A stretch of DNA of 64,000 bases, from contig OY821521.1 in NCBI GenBank assembly GCA_963682025.1, positions 115,512,891 to 115,576,890 of the forward strand. The letters are read 5' to 3'. The notes beneath the pieces are model-generated. The model searched no databases. It was not told where the DNA came from and saw only the letters and a program-made list of their open reading frames with translations. A program made the position numbers and the translations under genes. Of this stretch, positions 33,617 through 46,228 are shown piece after piece (position 1 is the first letter of the stretch; the number at the start of each line of letters is the position of its first letter). The DNA comes from Cordilura impudica. Its lineage: Eukaryota; Arthropoda; Insecta; Diptera; Scathophagidae.

Positions 33617-34351
33617 ATGACAAATTGTTCAGGTAGTACAACGTATAGTTCCAAAGATGTTACTTCTGATATGGTTCGAGTACTTTGTAAGCAGAAAACT
33701 GGTTTAAATATTTGTCACATAAATGCGCAAAGTCTAAACAATAAGATGGGCGAGTTTGCCTTTATATTTGAAAATTCAGGCGTTGATGTTGTATGTGTAT
33801 CTGAGACGTGGTTTGACCTGCTTGTTCCTGATACTATTTTTGATTTGCAAGACTATAAATTATATCGCTGTGATAGGGTAACTCATGCAGGTGGTGTTGC
33901 TATTTATATTAGAAATGGAATAACTAGTAAATTATATTGTAAATCCAAGCCAATGGAAAAGATTGAACATCTCTTTGTAGAAATTTCAGCACATGGAAAC
34001 AAAATTCTTGTGGGTTGTGTATACAGACCTCATCACAATATTGATATGCAAAATTTTTTCAAAACTTTGGAGAATGCAAAAGTAAAATTTGAAGATATAG
34101 TTATATGTGGTGATTTCAACTCAAATCTTCAAGTGGAAAATTATTTAGTAAATAATATGGAAACAGTTGGACTTTATCCAACAAATACAACAGTTCCAAC
34201 CCATTTCCCAGCTAATGCAAATACGCTATTGGATATGATATTTGTTGGCGATAAAGGAAAAGTTTTACTCTATGATCAGATTTCAGCGTCCTGTTTTTCA
34301 AAGCACGACTTAATTTTTCTTACCTTTGATTTCCAATTCAACTTATTATGA
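33617..34351 (+). CDS. LINE ORF2 endonuclease domain (unit 2)
   Basis: 244 residues, identical to 26561-27295 with the same motif order (N-A-Q-S-L, S-E-T-W, G-D-F-N, K-H-D-L) and the same premature end at ATGA. Confidence 0.8.
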   Translation: MTNCSGSTTYSSKDVTSDMVRVLCKQKTGLNICHINAQSLNNKMGEFAFIFENSGVDVVCVSETWFDLLVPDTIFDLQDYKLYRCDRVTHAGGVAIYIRNGITSKLYCKSKPMEKIEHLFVEISAHGNKILVGCVYRPHHNIDMQNFFKTLENAKVKFEDIVICGDFNSNLQVENYLVNNMETVGLYPTNTTVPTHFPANANTLLDMIFVGDKGKVLLYDQISASCFSKHDLIFLTFDFQFNLL

Positions 34352-36180
34352 ATGATGCCACATATTATGACTTTAAACACATGGATAATATTGTCATAGC
34401 TTTTGATTTAGCAAATATTGATTGGAATTCAATTTACTATATGCTATCTGCTGAAAGTCAGCTTAACTTCTTAGAAAACAAAATTGAACAAATTTTCAAT
34501 AGGTCGGTTCCGTTGAAAGCTGTAAAAACTAGTTTTAAATTAAAGCCATAGTTTAATGGTAATATTAAATCTGAAATTGCTTACAGAGATAGGGCTTTTA
34601 GACGTTGGAAACGTTTCAAAACTGATTCACTACATGAAGAATATTGTAACGCACGCAGAGAAGTAAACCGAGCTATTAAGACTGCTAAATCAACATACTA
34701 TTCGTCTGTCTTCAACTCTGCAATTGGTTCCAAAAAAACATGGAAAAATATACGTGACATTGGTATTGGAAAACCAAGGATAATAGATACAACGGAAATA
34801 GATGTAGAATTACTTAATGAAACTTTCACAAGACTGCCAACAGTACCTTTGAATAGTAATTTTTTTAATCAACCTATCACTGAGCAGAGTCAACTATTTA
34901 GTTTTAATTGTGTAACACAAGATGATGTATCAAGGAGTTGCCTAGCTCTTAATTCAATTGCTGTAGGATTTGATAATATTCACCCAAAGTTTTTAAAAGC
35001 TATTCTTCCTGTGTTGTTACCATATATCACATTCATATTCAACAATATCATAATTAAAAGTACTTTTCCTGCTAACTGGAAGTATGCTTAAATAATACCT
35101 ACACCAAAATCCAGTAATGAGTACCGACCTATTTCTATATTACCATTTCTATCAAAAGTATTTGAGAAGCTACTACATAAGCAAATGTACGATTACATAA
35201 ATAGAAATGGCTTACTTACAAGCAGACAGTCAGGTTTTCGGCCTAAGCATAGTTGCGTAACTGCGCTTATTGATGTCACGGAGGAAATACGGAGTAATAT
35301 TGATGCTGGTTTCATGTCATTTCTTGTTTTATTAGATCACTCTAAGGCATTTGACATGGTTGATCATGGAATTATTTGTATGAAACTGCAAACTTTGTTT
35401 AAATTTTCTTTGTCGTCCACTCGATTAATTGCGTCCTACTTATTGGATCGTAAACAGTCAGTCTTTGCTAATAAAAAAATATCACGACCACTGCCAATAT
35501 CGAAAGGTGTTCCTCAAGGATCAATCCGTCAACGATTTACCAGAGCAACTAATGTACAGCAATGTTCATATCTCTGCTGATGATGTTCAATTATATATAT
35601 GTAATAACCAGAAGTTATACTAAACAATCAAGCAATTGAGATTGTAAGAACAACAAAGAATCTTGGTATAATTTTTAATAATAATCTTACATGGACTGAT
35701 CACATAAACACAGCTGCTGGAAAAACATATGCTATGCTACGAATTCTGTGGAAAACACAATACTTTACACCGATTAAAATTCGGTTATTACTTGCAAAAT
35801 AATATATAATGCCAACTTTGTTATACGGATGTGAAGTTTTTTCGAGCTGTGATTATACGAGTTACAATAAATTGGAGAAAGCTTATAACGCCATACTAAG
35901 GTATGTTTACGGCCTGAAGAAGTATGATCATATTACACCAGTTTCAAAAAAAATGTATGGAGTTAGTTTCAGTGATTTACTAAAAATTCGTACCTTGACT
36001 TTATTTCATAAAATTATATATACCCGTGAACCTTCTTATATCTTTAATAGAATATCGTTCACTCGATCTCGCAGAACAAATGATTTAATACCAATTAGAC
36101 ATCGAACACAAACATCTGAATGGCAGTTTTTTATTCAATTCGTCTTTGGTACTTGCTTCCTTCAAACATTCAGTTCATAA
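34348..36180 (+). pseudogene. LINE ORF2 reverse transcriptase part, broken (unit 2)
   Basis: Carries the same TAG, TAA, post-motif-B deletion and later stops as 27292-29124. Shared lesions show that the element was already inactive when the 7 kb unit was duplicated. Confidence 0.8.
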
Positions 36181-38328
36181 GCAACGCAATGCAATTTAAA
36201 ATGGCCCTCTTTAATTTCTATAATTAATTGGTTTTCTATTTTAAATCGCTTTTAAATAACTAATTTTTATATTAAACTTTTTTATTGTTATTTTATTTTG
36301 TTATTATATTTTTTATTATTTATAATTGTTATTATACACAATGTTAAATTTCATTACTACTATGTACCTAGTACTAATCCTGTACTTTAATTGTAAGATT
36401 TTACGTCTTGTTGTATGGGAATTGGAAATAAATAAATAAAAATAAAATAAATAAAATAAAATTGTGTTTAAAGAATAAAATTTATATATTAAAAATTCAA
36501 TTGATATCTTCTAAATTTCAAGTTATTATTTTCGACATTTTAATATGATTTTCTGAAATTTAATTGATATTTTCTAATTTACAATTGGAAATCTGATTTC
36601 CAGTTTTTAGAATTGATATTTTCTTAAATTTGAATGGAATTTAAAATGTGCAATTTTGTATTTATGTGAATTTTGTATTTATTTATTACTAATGCTTTAG
36701 TAATTATAAACAATTTTTAAAAATTATATGTAATCGCAATCAGTTATTTTGTAGGTAAAGCAAAATAATAATTTTGTATGTATAACCATGTAGAACTCTT
36801 TTGAAAACAAAAAACTCATTGCTTATTCTTACTCAGCTCTGTGTATACTTTTAACATTGTTGTGTTTGATATCTAAGTGAAAATGTTGACATTCATGTTA
36901 AAATAGAAATAACTATTGCAAAGCTAATTAGAACAAAAATTGTGGCGCCATCTACTGTGGCATAGTCACACTGAGCAAAATGCAATGACCTGAAACAAAA
37001 TATTGCAGAATTTTTTATAAATTATGCATATACATATATAGAATATAGAATATATGTATATGTATATATTACACATTTATAATACAGCACCAAAATACTA
37101 CAAAATCAACATCAATGTATTTTATATTACTTTTTTTTAGCTAATAAATAAATAAATATTACTTTTTTAAATAATAAACAAAAACCATACGTTTTTCCAT
37201 TATTTTACAAATATTTGCAAAAGTTTGGCATATTAACTTTTGGTGTGTTTGCAAAATATTATTTTATCGTATTATTTTAATAATATGTTTTTATATGCCC
37301 ATTTCAAGAAATAAATTATAATAATACATTTAACAAGTTGAAACTTTAATTGGAATTTTACAGTAATCCAGTAAATTTGCATTAGATTTTTGACAGGGTA
37401 ACATTATTCATCATTAGTGGCAGCAAGCAATAATGATAGAACTAACTCAAGGCCTAGTTAACACGTAACAGTAACGTAACGTGTCAGCATTGGGATGTTC
37501 CGGTTCCATGACAGAAATTCTGCCATAAACCCTGCCATTAATTTGAAGTTTCATTCGATTTTGACATTTAAGTATTTTAAAATTGCGCAACTTAAACCAA
37601 ATAAAAGCCAAATTAATAATTTCATTAATATATATCGCGAATATGAGTGTTTGTGGAACTACAAAGGTGAAAACTTTAAAAAATGGGTTTAAAAAGAAAA
37701 GCGTGGGAGGAAATTGGACACAAATTTAAGTGTTTACGTGTTATAAAAATTCCAGATATTAATTATATATATATCATTAGTTATTTTAATTTTTCGAGCC
37801 TAAGGTCAGTTTTTATTTTATTTTATGTTTCTATGTTACATCTACATATGTATGTATATTTCGATCCTCTTCAGCATGTATAAAAAATTTTTTTAAGTAA
37901 ACAATTAAAAAACGAAAAAACAAACAAAAAACATTAAAAACCACCCTCTTTATATATTGACACCGTCATTGTACTGGAACAACTCCAGTAACATACATGT
38001 ACATAGAAACATAAAAAGAAATAAAAACTGACCTTAGGCTTGAAAAATTAAAATAACTAATGATATATTACAAAGGTCGAATAAAGTCTAAAATCTATAT
38101 ATTATATATATATATTTTTTATTTAATATATGTATGTATATGTAAATATTACACACAAGAAATACAACATCAAAAGTAATTGTGTTTTTCTTTAAATAAA
38201 TTAATACATGATTTTTTTGTTTTTTGGTTAATATAGATTTTTTTCATTATCAACTAGGTAGTTTAGCATTATTTACTTTAGATGTTGGTGAATTTTTACT
38301 CCCTTTATATTAACTCGTAGTGTTTGCT

Positions 38329-38779
38329 TGTCGAAAAAATTTTGGATTGGTTTTTAGCCCATTTCAATGAAAACAATGAAAACTTTTAAATTTTTCTACC
38401 AGAGTTGATAACAAAATGTACAAAGGGTTAGGTTTTATTATATTTTTACCACAACGACCACAAAAACAAGAAGTCCAGCTATGACAAAACAAGAACAATA
38501 TAGAAACATCATATTTTTCATTTTTTTTTTTAATTTTTCAGAGATTTCCCTGGACCTGTTCCACCGATTTTAATGATTTTTGAAACAGAAGTCTTCCCAT
38601 GATCTTGGTGAATCATTCTCACTAAAAACGATCACCTGGCAGTCCTATTGAGGCCGTGACCGTGACAAGAACAACATAGAAAATCATATTTTTTCAAGTC
38701 TTTTTAGTTCCTCATTCAGACCTCGGGCGATTTGGACGATTAAAATACCAAACTTCTCAGAATGTTAATGAATCATTTT
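38329..38779 (+). repeat. R3 copy B, tail, truncated
   Basis: Follows copy A from about 20776 ('tgtcgaaaaaattttggat', 'caaagggttag', 'ccacaacgaccacaaaa', 'gagatttccctggacctg') to 'gaatcatttttaat' (copy A 21325). There it breaks off before the 'gacggac...gggtata' end and gives way to A/T repeat and PLE sequence. Confidence 0.7.
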
Positions 38780-38833
38780 TAATACAAATTTAATTTGAAT
38801 TTCTAATTTTTAATATTTAATTTTTAATTTTTA
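38780..38833. repeat. Short tract of AATTTTT-type repeat
   Basis: 'Aatttctaatttttaatatttaatttttaatttttaga' resembles the degenerate 7-mer satellite at 53276-64000. It separates R3 copy B from the first PLE fragment, so the PLE cluster has this repeat type on both sides. Confidence 0.5.
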
Positions 38834-38881
38834 GACTTTATCCGATTATCTTTATGGAAATGTACATCACTAATATCAAGT
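38834..38881 (-). pseudogene. PLE copy P1, detached fragment of the RT C-terminal region
   Basis: Reads, on the minus strand, L-D-I-S-D-V-H-F-H-K-D-N-R-I, which continues the RT frame that stops at 45317. In PLE copies P2-P4 the two parts are contiguous. The 3' rest of P1, including the endonuclease, is missing. Confidence 0.85.
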
Positions 38882-41406
38882 TGTAATGGTACGGTTGGGG
38901 TGGAAGATCCGCTACCGTTTCCCTGAGCCTTTGCTGGTCGCACGTGCTGGCGTAGGGGCCTAGCTCGCCGGATGGGTGGGGTCTTGCTCAGGCCCAGGGA
39001 AACCGCACTACAGATTTTCACGTGCGATTTAAAAAAAACAACTGTCAAAACTGATGCTAAATGGATGGATGTTCATACTTACTTGGGGATTGGGGACTAG
39101 GTGTTCTGCCCCTTTTGCCCTCCCAACCATGTTACCTCGACTCCATCTTACTTGGAGGTAACCCACTTCAATGAAAAGATTAGGTTTGGTTTGGTTCTCT
39201 ACATTGGTTTAACAAAAAAACAGTTTATTTAACCTTCATTTAAGGTTTCAAAATTTAAATTATACATATTCAGCAAAACTTATTTAATTTTATTTTTATA
39301 TTTTAGCAAAATTTTACTTTTTAGAAAAATTTTCAGCTTAGGAAAATTTTAATTTTAGGGAAATTTTAAATTTAGGAAAAATTTTTAAATTTAGAAAAAT
39401 TTTAATATCAATTCATATATACGAAAAATTTTAATTTTAAAGTTATATTTGGAAAAATTTTAGTTTAAATTTATGTTTACGAAACATTTTAATTTTAAAT
39501 TTATATTTAGAAAATTTTAGATTTAGCTAATTTTATATTTAGAAAAATTTTAGTTTAAATTTATGTTTACGAAACATTTTAATTTTAAATTTATATTTAG
39601 AAAATTTTAGATTTAGCTAATTTTATATTTAGAAAAATTTTATATTTAGAAAATTTTTACATATAGAAAAATTTTATATATAGAAAAATTTTATTTATAG
39701 CAAAATTTTACTAATTTAGTAAAATTTTTAAATTTAATAAAACTTTTAAACTTAGAAAATATTTATATTTCACAAAAATTTTAATTTGGACAATTATTTT
39801 TTTTTTTTTTGGAAGAAATTAAATAAAAAATTACCGCCTTATTGCTGCTGTCGCTGGACGCCGGGGTTGTGTTTTTTTTTTTTTTTGCCGCTGTGGATCT
39901 GGACGATGTGGTGGTTGTAGAGATTTTAGTTCTTGTGTGGCTTAAGTCTTTAAATTTTTAAATTGTCTTAAAATTTTAAGTTTTCCTTTTTTTTTTTTTT
40001 TTAATTTGTTTAATTGCTTAAACTTTAAATTGTTTTTCACAACTGTACTTGTCTTTTAAATTTCGTTTATTTCTTAAATTTATAAACTTATTTAATGTTC
40101 ACCTTTTAACTCCAAAACTTCACTTTAACTTTTTTCACAACTGTACTTTAGTCGTTTTAACTTTCTTAGATTATATAAACTCATTTTAAGACATATTTTA
40201 AATTTCTTAAACTCTAAATTTTCAATACTCTACTTAAGTCTTTTTAAATTTTAAATTTCTTCAATTTCTTAACTTTCATTTTCTTTCACAAATGTACTTA
40301 TGTCCTTTAATTCTTTGAATTCTTGAACTTTAAATTAATTTTCACAACTGTACATGTCTTTTCAACGTTCTTAAATTTATAAACTTATTTAGACTTCACT
40401 TTTTTAAATTCTCAAACTATAATTTTTACCGTCAACTTTTAACACCAAAACTTGACTCCTCAACAACCAAAACCGCCATATGGTTGTAGTTGTTGAGGAT
40501 GAAGCTGCTGCCGCCAGACGCCGTGGTTGTGTCTCGCTATATGTTTTTCTATTTTGGCATGTAACTTTATTAAAACTCCTTCATATTTCATTAGGGTTTC
40601 CATTTTAAGTTTTTTTTTTTGTTTTTTAGCTTTATTTGTCAGCAAATCATGTGCATCATTCATTTTTTTGACTTTAGTCTATTCACTGAGTAATTTTTTT
40701 TTTAAGTTCAATAGTTGATTTTTTATTTTAAACTTATAATATATTAATAAAACATTATTTATTTTCTTACACTACATTTTTAATTTTCTTAATCTTTAAA
40801 TTTTTTTCTTTCTTTTTAAGTTCTTATATGCAAAACAAATTTTTTTTCAACAATATGCAATTACTTTAATTAAGACTACATTTTAAATTTTTAAGAGGGT
40901 TTTTCCTCAACCGTTCTTCTCAATAAACAAAATTCAACTCCTGACTTAAATTTAACTTTCTTACATCCAGCCTTCTCATCTTCATTCATTCATGTCCAGA
41001 TAAAAACCTGTTTATTAAAAAAAACAAAGTCACCACCAATTCAATGAGAACATTCATATGCATTCATAATATTCTCTAGTATTTATAACACTCCCACGCA
41101 TATATGACTATGAGAGCAAGTGAGATCAATACAAGAAAATACGTGGTTTGACCAGCATGATTGCATATGAATGTGTTCATGATTTAATCCAACACAATGA
41201 AGAGAAAAAAAACGTCATAAATCAGTTTGCTAAAATAAGAAAAAAATGCCATCAACCTATTACCATATAAGTTGTTGTTTATATGTACATACTTGAACTT
41301 GAAAATAATTTCAAGATCAAGGTTATTATTTTTTTCTTCTTTCTTATTCTGCTTGTAACAGAAATTCTTTTGTTACAGTGCAGAGCAAAAAAAGATCACC
41401 GTCACA
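38882..41406 (-). repeat. 3' LTR of the non-coding LTR element
   Basis: 2,525 bp. Its left part (38882-39030) is GC-rich and holds an inverted pair, 'gtttccctgagcc' and 'gctcaggcccagggaaac'. 39240-39790 is a quasi-repeat of 'gaaaaattttaatttta' units, including a ~97 bp block repeated in tandem from about 39453. The rest is T-rich with repeated 'cacaactgtactt' blocks. It keeps ~49 bp near 40140-40190 that are absent from the other LTR. Confidence 0.88.
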
Positions 41407-42764
41407 AAACAGATGGTTTTGATTTCCATGAAAGGAAAAATCAACTGAAACGGTTCGATGGGTTTTAAGGTTTGCCATTTTTAAAACTTTGCCTTGAGTT
41501 TAGGTCTTCTGCATATAAAAAAAGAAATCAAAACAGCAGTTTACGCTGTTGGGGTTTTTCAAAACATAGTTCGATATCCATCGTTCAACGGAAAAGATTC
41601 CAACACAGAGATTTTTGGTTATTTTTTAAAAATTCAGTGTATTGGATTCTTATATCTAACAGAGACCTTAAACCAGCGATTTTTGTTCCTTTCAAAATTC
41701 GGTGATTTAAGTTCTCTCATTAAACAATAGACATGGCTCGATATCCATCGCTCAACGGAAAAGATTCCAACACAGAGATTTTTGGTTATTTTAAAAATTC
41801 AGTGTATTGGATTCTTATATCTGACAGAGACCTTAAACCAGCGATTTTTGTTCCTTTCAAAATTCGGTGATTTAAGTTCTCTCATTAAACAAGGGACATG
41901 GACGCAGAGGTTTTGGGGGGGACCTTACTAAATTAAAACCGGTGTTTTGAACTCTCTTATCATAAACAAAAAGGCTTTAAACAGAGGTGTTGTTGGCAAA
42001 GGGCGTAATACATGACTATCTCTAAAATGGTGTTAGGCTATGTTATGAGACAATGAATGAATGAAGACTAGCTTAATGTCAACAATTTCATAATGAATTA
42101 AATTTAAATCAATATCAAAAAAAAAAAGATTGTGGAAAACAAAATCGGGTTCTAAAATTTAAATTAGATTCAAATCGAAATTCAATTAGGTTTAAAATTA
42201 TATTAGGTTCAAATCGAACCCACGCAAAAGTTTTAAATATTTTACATTTTTTTTTTTCAATAAATGTATCCCCAATGCAGTAATCAAAACCAAACCAATT
42301 ACTACAAAAAATCCGTAAGTAAGTATGACCATCCATCAAAAAAAATTTAAAAAATTTTTAAACTTGTGATTCTATGTTTTCCCGATTATTTGCTGCTATT
42401 TCGGTACTATAAAATTTGTTTCGGACAGGGGACCGGTTCGTTTAGAACGAAGTTCCTGTATTCCGGGAACAACTTTATTGACCAAAGCAAATTAAAAATC
42501 ACAAAAGTTAAATTAAATTGTTGAAGTGTGAACTAAATTTCAAAACCAGTTTCCAATTCGGTCAATTTAAATAGTGATTAACACATATTTAATTGAAATT
42601 CCAGAAATTGAAAACAGTTATGAACTTTAGTACACGTTTACAAAAGTTAAATGAATTAGGAACAATGGGTGCTTTCCCGGTGCACAGATGTTAAAAAAAA
42701 TTAAAATAGTAGTTCCTTTTTAGAAAAAAATTTAAGTGTACAAAACTGGGCTGTTGTCGTTCAG
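41407..42764 (-). other. Interior of the non-coding LTR element, with a 167 bp tandem repeat
   Basis: No conserved protein frame on either strand. Two units of a ~167 bp repeat start at about 41571 and 41738 ('tcgatatccatcg...tctctcattaaacaa') and differ at a few positions. No polypurine tract is evident beside the 3' LTR. Confidence 0.75.
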
Positions 42765-42782
42765 GCCCCACGTTGGGCGCCA
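42765..42782 (-). other. Primer-binding site, tRNA-Lys type
   Basis: Minus strand TGGCGCCCAACGTGGGGC, the unaltered tRNA-Lys complement, four bases (tttc on plus) from the 5' LTR. Confidence 0.9.
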
Positions 42783-42786
42783 TTTC

Positions 42787-45316
42787 TGTAATGGTACGGT
42801 TGGGGTGGAAGATCCGCTTCCGTTTCCCTGAGCCTTTGCTGGTCGCACGTGCTGGCGTAGGGGCCTAGCTCGCCGGATGGGTGGGGTCTTGCTCAGGCCC
42901 AGGGAAACCGCACTACAGATTTTCACGTGCGATTTAAAAAAAACAACTGTCAAAACTGATGCTAAATGGATGGATGTTCATACTTACTTGGAGATTGGGG
43001 ACTAGGTGTTCTGCCCCTTTTGCCCTCCCAACCATGTTACCTCGACTCCATCTTACTTGGAGGTAACCCACTTCAATGAAAAGATTAGGTTTGGTTTGGT
43101 TCTCTACATTGGTTTAACAAAAAAACAGTTTATTTAACCTTCATTTAAGGTTTCAAAATTTAAATTATACATATTCAGCAAAACTTATTTAATTTTATTT
43201 TTATATTTTAGCAAAATTTTACTTTTTAGAAAAATTTTCAGCTTAGGAAAATTTTAATTTTAGGGAAATTTTAAATTTAGGAAAAATTTTTAAATTTAGA
43301 AAAATTTTAATATCAATTCATATATACGAAAAATTTTAATTTTAAAGTTATATTTGGAAAAATTTTAGTTTAAATTTATGTTTACGAAATATTTTAATTT
43401 TAAATTTATATTTAGAAAATTTTAGATTTAGCTAATTTTATACTTAGAAAAATTTTAGTTTAAATTTATGTTTACGAAACATTTTAATTTTAAATTTATA
43501 TTTAGAAAATTTTAGATTTAGCTTATTTTATATTTAGAAAAATTTTATATTTAGAAAATTTTTACATATAGAAAAATTTTATATATAGAAAAATTTTATT
43601 TATAGCAAAATTTTATTAATTTAGTAAAATTTTTAAATTTAATAAAACTTTTAAACTTAGAAAATATTTATATTTCACAAAAATTTTAATTTGGACAATT
43701 ATTTTTTTTTTTTTTGGAAGAAATTAAATAAAAAATTACCGCCTTATTGCTGCTGTCACTGGACGCCGGGGTTGTGTTTTTTTTTTTTTTTTGCCGCTGT
43801 GGATCTGGACGATGTGGTGGTTGTAGAGATTTTAGTTCTTGTGTGGCTTAAGTCTTTAAATTTTTAAATTGTCTTAAAATTTTAAGTTTTCCTTTTTTTT
43901 TTTTTTTTTAATTTATTTAATTGCTTAAACTTTAAATTGTTTTTCACAACTGTACTTGTCTTTTAAATTTCGTTTATTTCTTAAATTTATAAACTTATTT
44001 AATGTTCACCTTTTAACTCCAAAACTTCACTTTAACTTTTTTCACAACTCATTTTAAGACATATTTTAAATTTCTTAAACTCTAAATTTTCAATACTCTA
44101 CTTAAGTCTTTTTAAATTTTAAATTTCTTCAATTTCTTAACTTTCATTTTCTTTCACAAATGTACTTATGTCCTTTAATTCTTTGAATTCTTGAACTTTA
44201 AATTAATTTTCACAACTGTACATGTCTTTTCAACGTTCTTAAATTTATAAACTTATTTAGACTTCACTTTTTTAAATTCTCAAACTATAATTTTTACCGT
44301 CAACTTTTAACACCAAAACTTGACTCCTCAACAACCAAAACCGCCATATGGTTGTAGTTGTTGAGGATGAAGCTGCTGCCGCCAGACGCCGTGGTTGTGT
44401 CTCGCTATATGTTTTTCTATTTTGGCATGTAACTTTATTAAAACTCCTTCATATTTCATTAGGGTTTCCATTTTTAGTTTTTTTTTTTGTTTTTTAGCTT
44501 TATTTGTCAGCAAATCATGCAACATTTTTGTGCATCATTCATTTTTTTGACTTTAGTCTATTCACTGAGTAATTTTTTTTTTTAAGTTCAATAGTTGATT
44601 TTTTATTTTAAACTTATAATTTATTAATAAAACATTATTTATTTTCTTGCACTACATTTTTAATTTTCTTAATCTTTAAATTTTTTTCTTTCTTTTTAAG
44701 TTCTTATATGCAAAACAAATTTTTTTTCAACAATATTTATTTACAATTTTTATTTACTTAACTTTACTTTAAACTTTAATTAAGACTACATTTTAAATTT
44801 TTAAGAGGGTTTTTCCTCAACCGTTCTTCTCAATAAACAAAATTCAACTCCTGACTTAAATTTAACTTTCTTACATTCAGCCTTCTCATCTTCATTCATT
44901 CATGTCCAGATAAAAACCTGTTTATTAAAAAAAAACAAAGTCACCACCAATTCAATGAGAACATTCATATGCATTCATAATATTCTCTAGTATTTATAAC
45001 ACTCCCACTCATATATGACTATGAGAGCAAGTGAGATCAATACAAGAAAATACGTGGTTTGACCAGCATGATTGCATATGAATGTGTTCATGATTTAATC
45101 CAACACAATGAAGAGAAAAAAACGTCATAAATCAGTTTGCTAAAATAAGAAAAAAATGCCATCAACCTATTACCATATAAGTTGTTGTTTATATGTACAT
45201 ACTTGAACTTGAAAATAATTTCAAGATCAAGGTTATTATTTTTTTCTTCTTTCTTATTCTGCTTGTAACAGAAATTCTTTTGTTACAGTGCAGAGCAAAA
45301 AAAGATCACCGTCACA
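42787..45316 (-). repeat. 5' LTR of the non-coding LTR element
   Basis: 2,530 bp, matching 38882-41406 with scattered substitutions, a 49 bp deletion near 44045 and a ~35 bp extra near 44735-44770. Confidence 0.88.
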
Positions 45317-46228
45317 AAGTACCCTAGAGATTAAATTTTTGGCTGTATTTATAAGTACTCTTTTTGGATGTTTCGAAAAGAAGTTAACGACTCTGCCAGA
45401 TGCTGTAGGTTTCTGGTACCAATCCATTTTTATTTTGTCCTTACCTCTTATTAAAATTGTATCCAGATATGGTAACTTGAAATTGCACTCCTTTTCGGCC
45501 GTAAATTTAATATTATGATGAAAACTATTAAGCTGTGTCAATATCTCCTCTATTGCGCAATCCGGAACTATACAAAACAGGTCATCTACATATTTCGTCA
45601 AGATTTTGGGTTTATACGTCAAGTTTTCCATACAGGTGTCTAAAAGTTTTTCCATCACTATGTCTGCAACTATTGGAGATGCAGGGGAGCCCATAGGTAA
45701 ACCCTTTTTTTGCGAGTAAATTTTGTCGCCATATTTAAAATAGCGATTGTCTTTTATGCAGAATTTTAGAATACGCAGGAAAAGGCCCTTTGTCATGTGT
45801 GTATAATTTGATATTTCTTCCCATTTTTCCTCTATAATTTTCAAAGCTAGATCTACTGGTATACTTGGAAATAGAGACACTGCATCAAATGAAATTAAAC
45901 TTTCATCGTCTTGTATAGTCAAGTCTTTGATATTATTCCTAAATTGCACTGAATTCTTTACATTGTATTTGGAGCCTTCCGTTATTTTCTTTAATATCTC
46001 CGTAATATATTTGCACAGCTGACTTGCTGGGGCGTTTATACTAGAGCAAATTGGTCTTAATGGATAATTTTCCTTATGGATCTTGGGAAGGCCATAAATT
46101 CTAGGTGCTATAGCTGTTTCAGTTTTAAGGCTTTTTTTCTCCCTTTCGGATATAATTCCATTCTTGAACATTTCTTCTACTAGCTCATTATTGTTTTTTT
46201 GTAGAACATTGGTAGGGTCTTTTCTAAG
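45317..46228 (-). pseudogene. PLE copy P1, reverse transcriptase (interrupted)
   Basis: RT of a Penelope-like element. Motifs in order: Y-G-L-P-K-I-H-K, R-P-I-C-S-S (fingers), S-F-D-A-V-S-L-F-P-S-I-P (motif A with catalytic Asp), K-K-G-L-P-M-G-S-P-A-S-P (motif B), Y-V-D-D-L-F (motif C, catalytic Asp pair) and L-P-Y-L-D-T. PLE RTs are related to telomerase RT and prime on nicked target DNA. Translation is cut at 45317 by the LTR element; the frame then runs ~20 unrelated residues into the LTR. A TGA near 46226 separates it from the N-terminal frame, where copy P4 has CGA. Confidence 0.85.

Larger units (their letters stand above)
32127..36459 (+). mobile_element. CR1/Jockey-type LINE, degenerate (unit 2)
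   Basis: Copy of the LINE at 25071-29403, carried by the segmental duplication rather than by a new insertion, since flanks and lesions are the same. One base differs in the 3' region (36393 G). Confidence 0.8.
31273..38328 (+). repeat. Tandem duplication, unit 2 (7,056 bp)
   Basis: Second copy of 24217-31272, containing the same LINE with the same stops, the same R3 segments and the same hairpin (arms 37769-37839 and 37999-38069). It is followed by the original continuation of R3 copy B at 38329. Confidence 0.92.
38882..45316 (-). mobile_element. Non-coding LTR retrotransposon (LARD-like) inserted in PLE P1
   Basis: 6,435 bp: LTRs 38882-41406 and 42787-45316 around a 1,380 bp interior without any coding frame of note. 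LTR ends are TGTAATGG...GTCACA (plus strand), and AAGT is duplicated at 38878-38881 and 45317-45320; the uninterrupted PLE reads 'atatcAAGTaccctag'. The primer site at 42765-42782 sets the direction as minus. A 4 bp duplication and tRNA-Lys primer site fit the gypsy class. LTRs longer than the interior and absence of gag-pol make it a large retrotransposon derivative dependent on another element. LTR divergence looks low apart from two indels. Confidence 0.88.

Noticed and set aside
38824..39048. 74-residue minus-strand frame ending in PLE-like residues
   Set aside because: It runs across the insertion junction at 38881: the first part is LTR noise, the last part is the detached PLE RT fragment. 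A chimera by chance, not a gene.
40460..40663. Lys/His/Gln-rich 67-residue frame, repeated at 44328-44525
   Set aside because: Present twice only because both LTRs carry it; low complexity, the start differs between the copies, and no family is recognised.
45254..45316. C-terminal ~20 residues of the P1 RT frame
   Set aside because: These codons lie in the inserted LTR and are unrelated to PLE RT, which continues at 38881.
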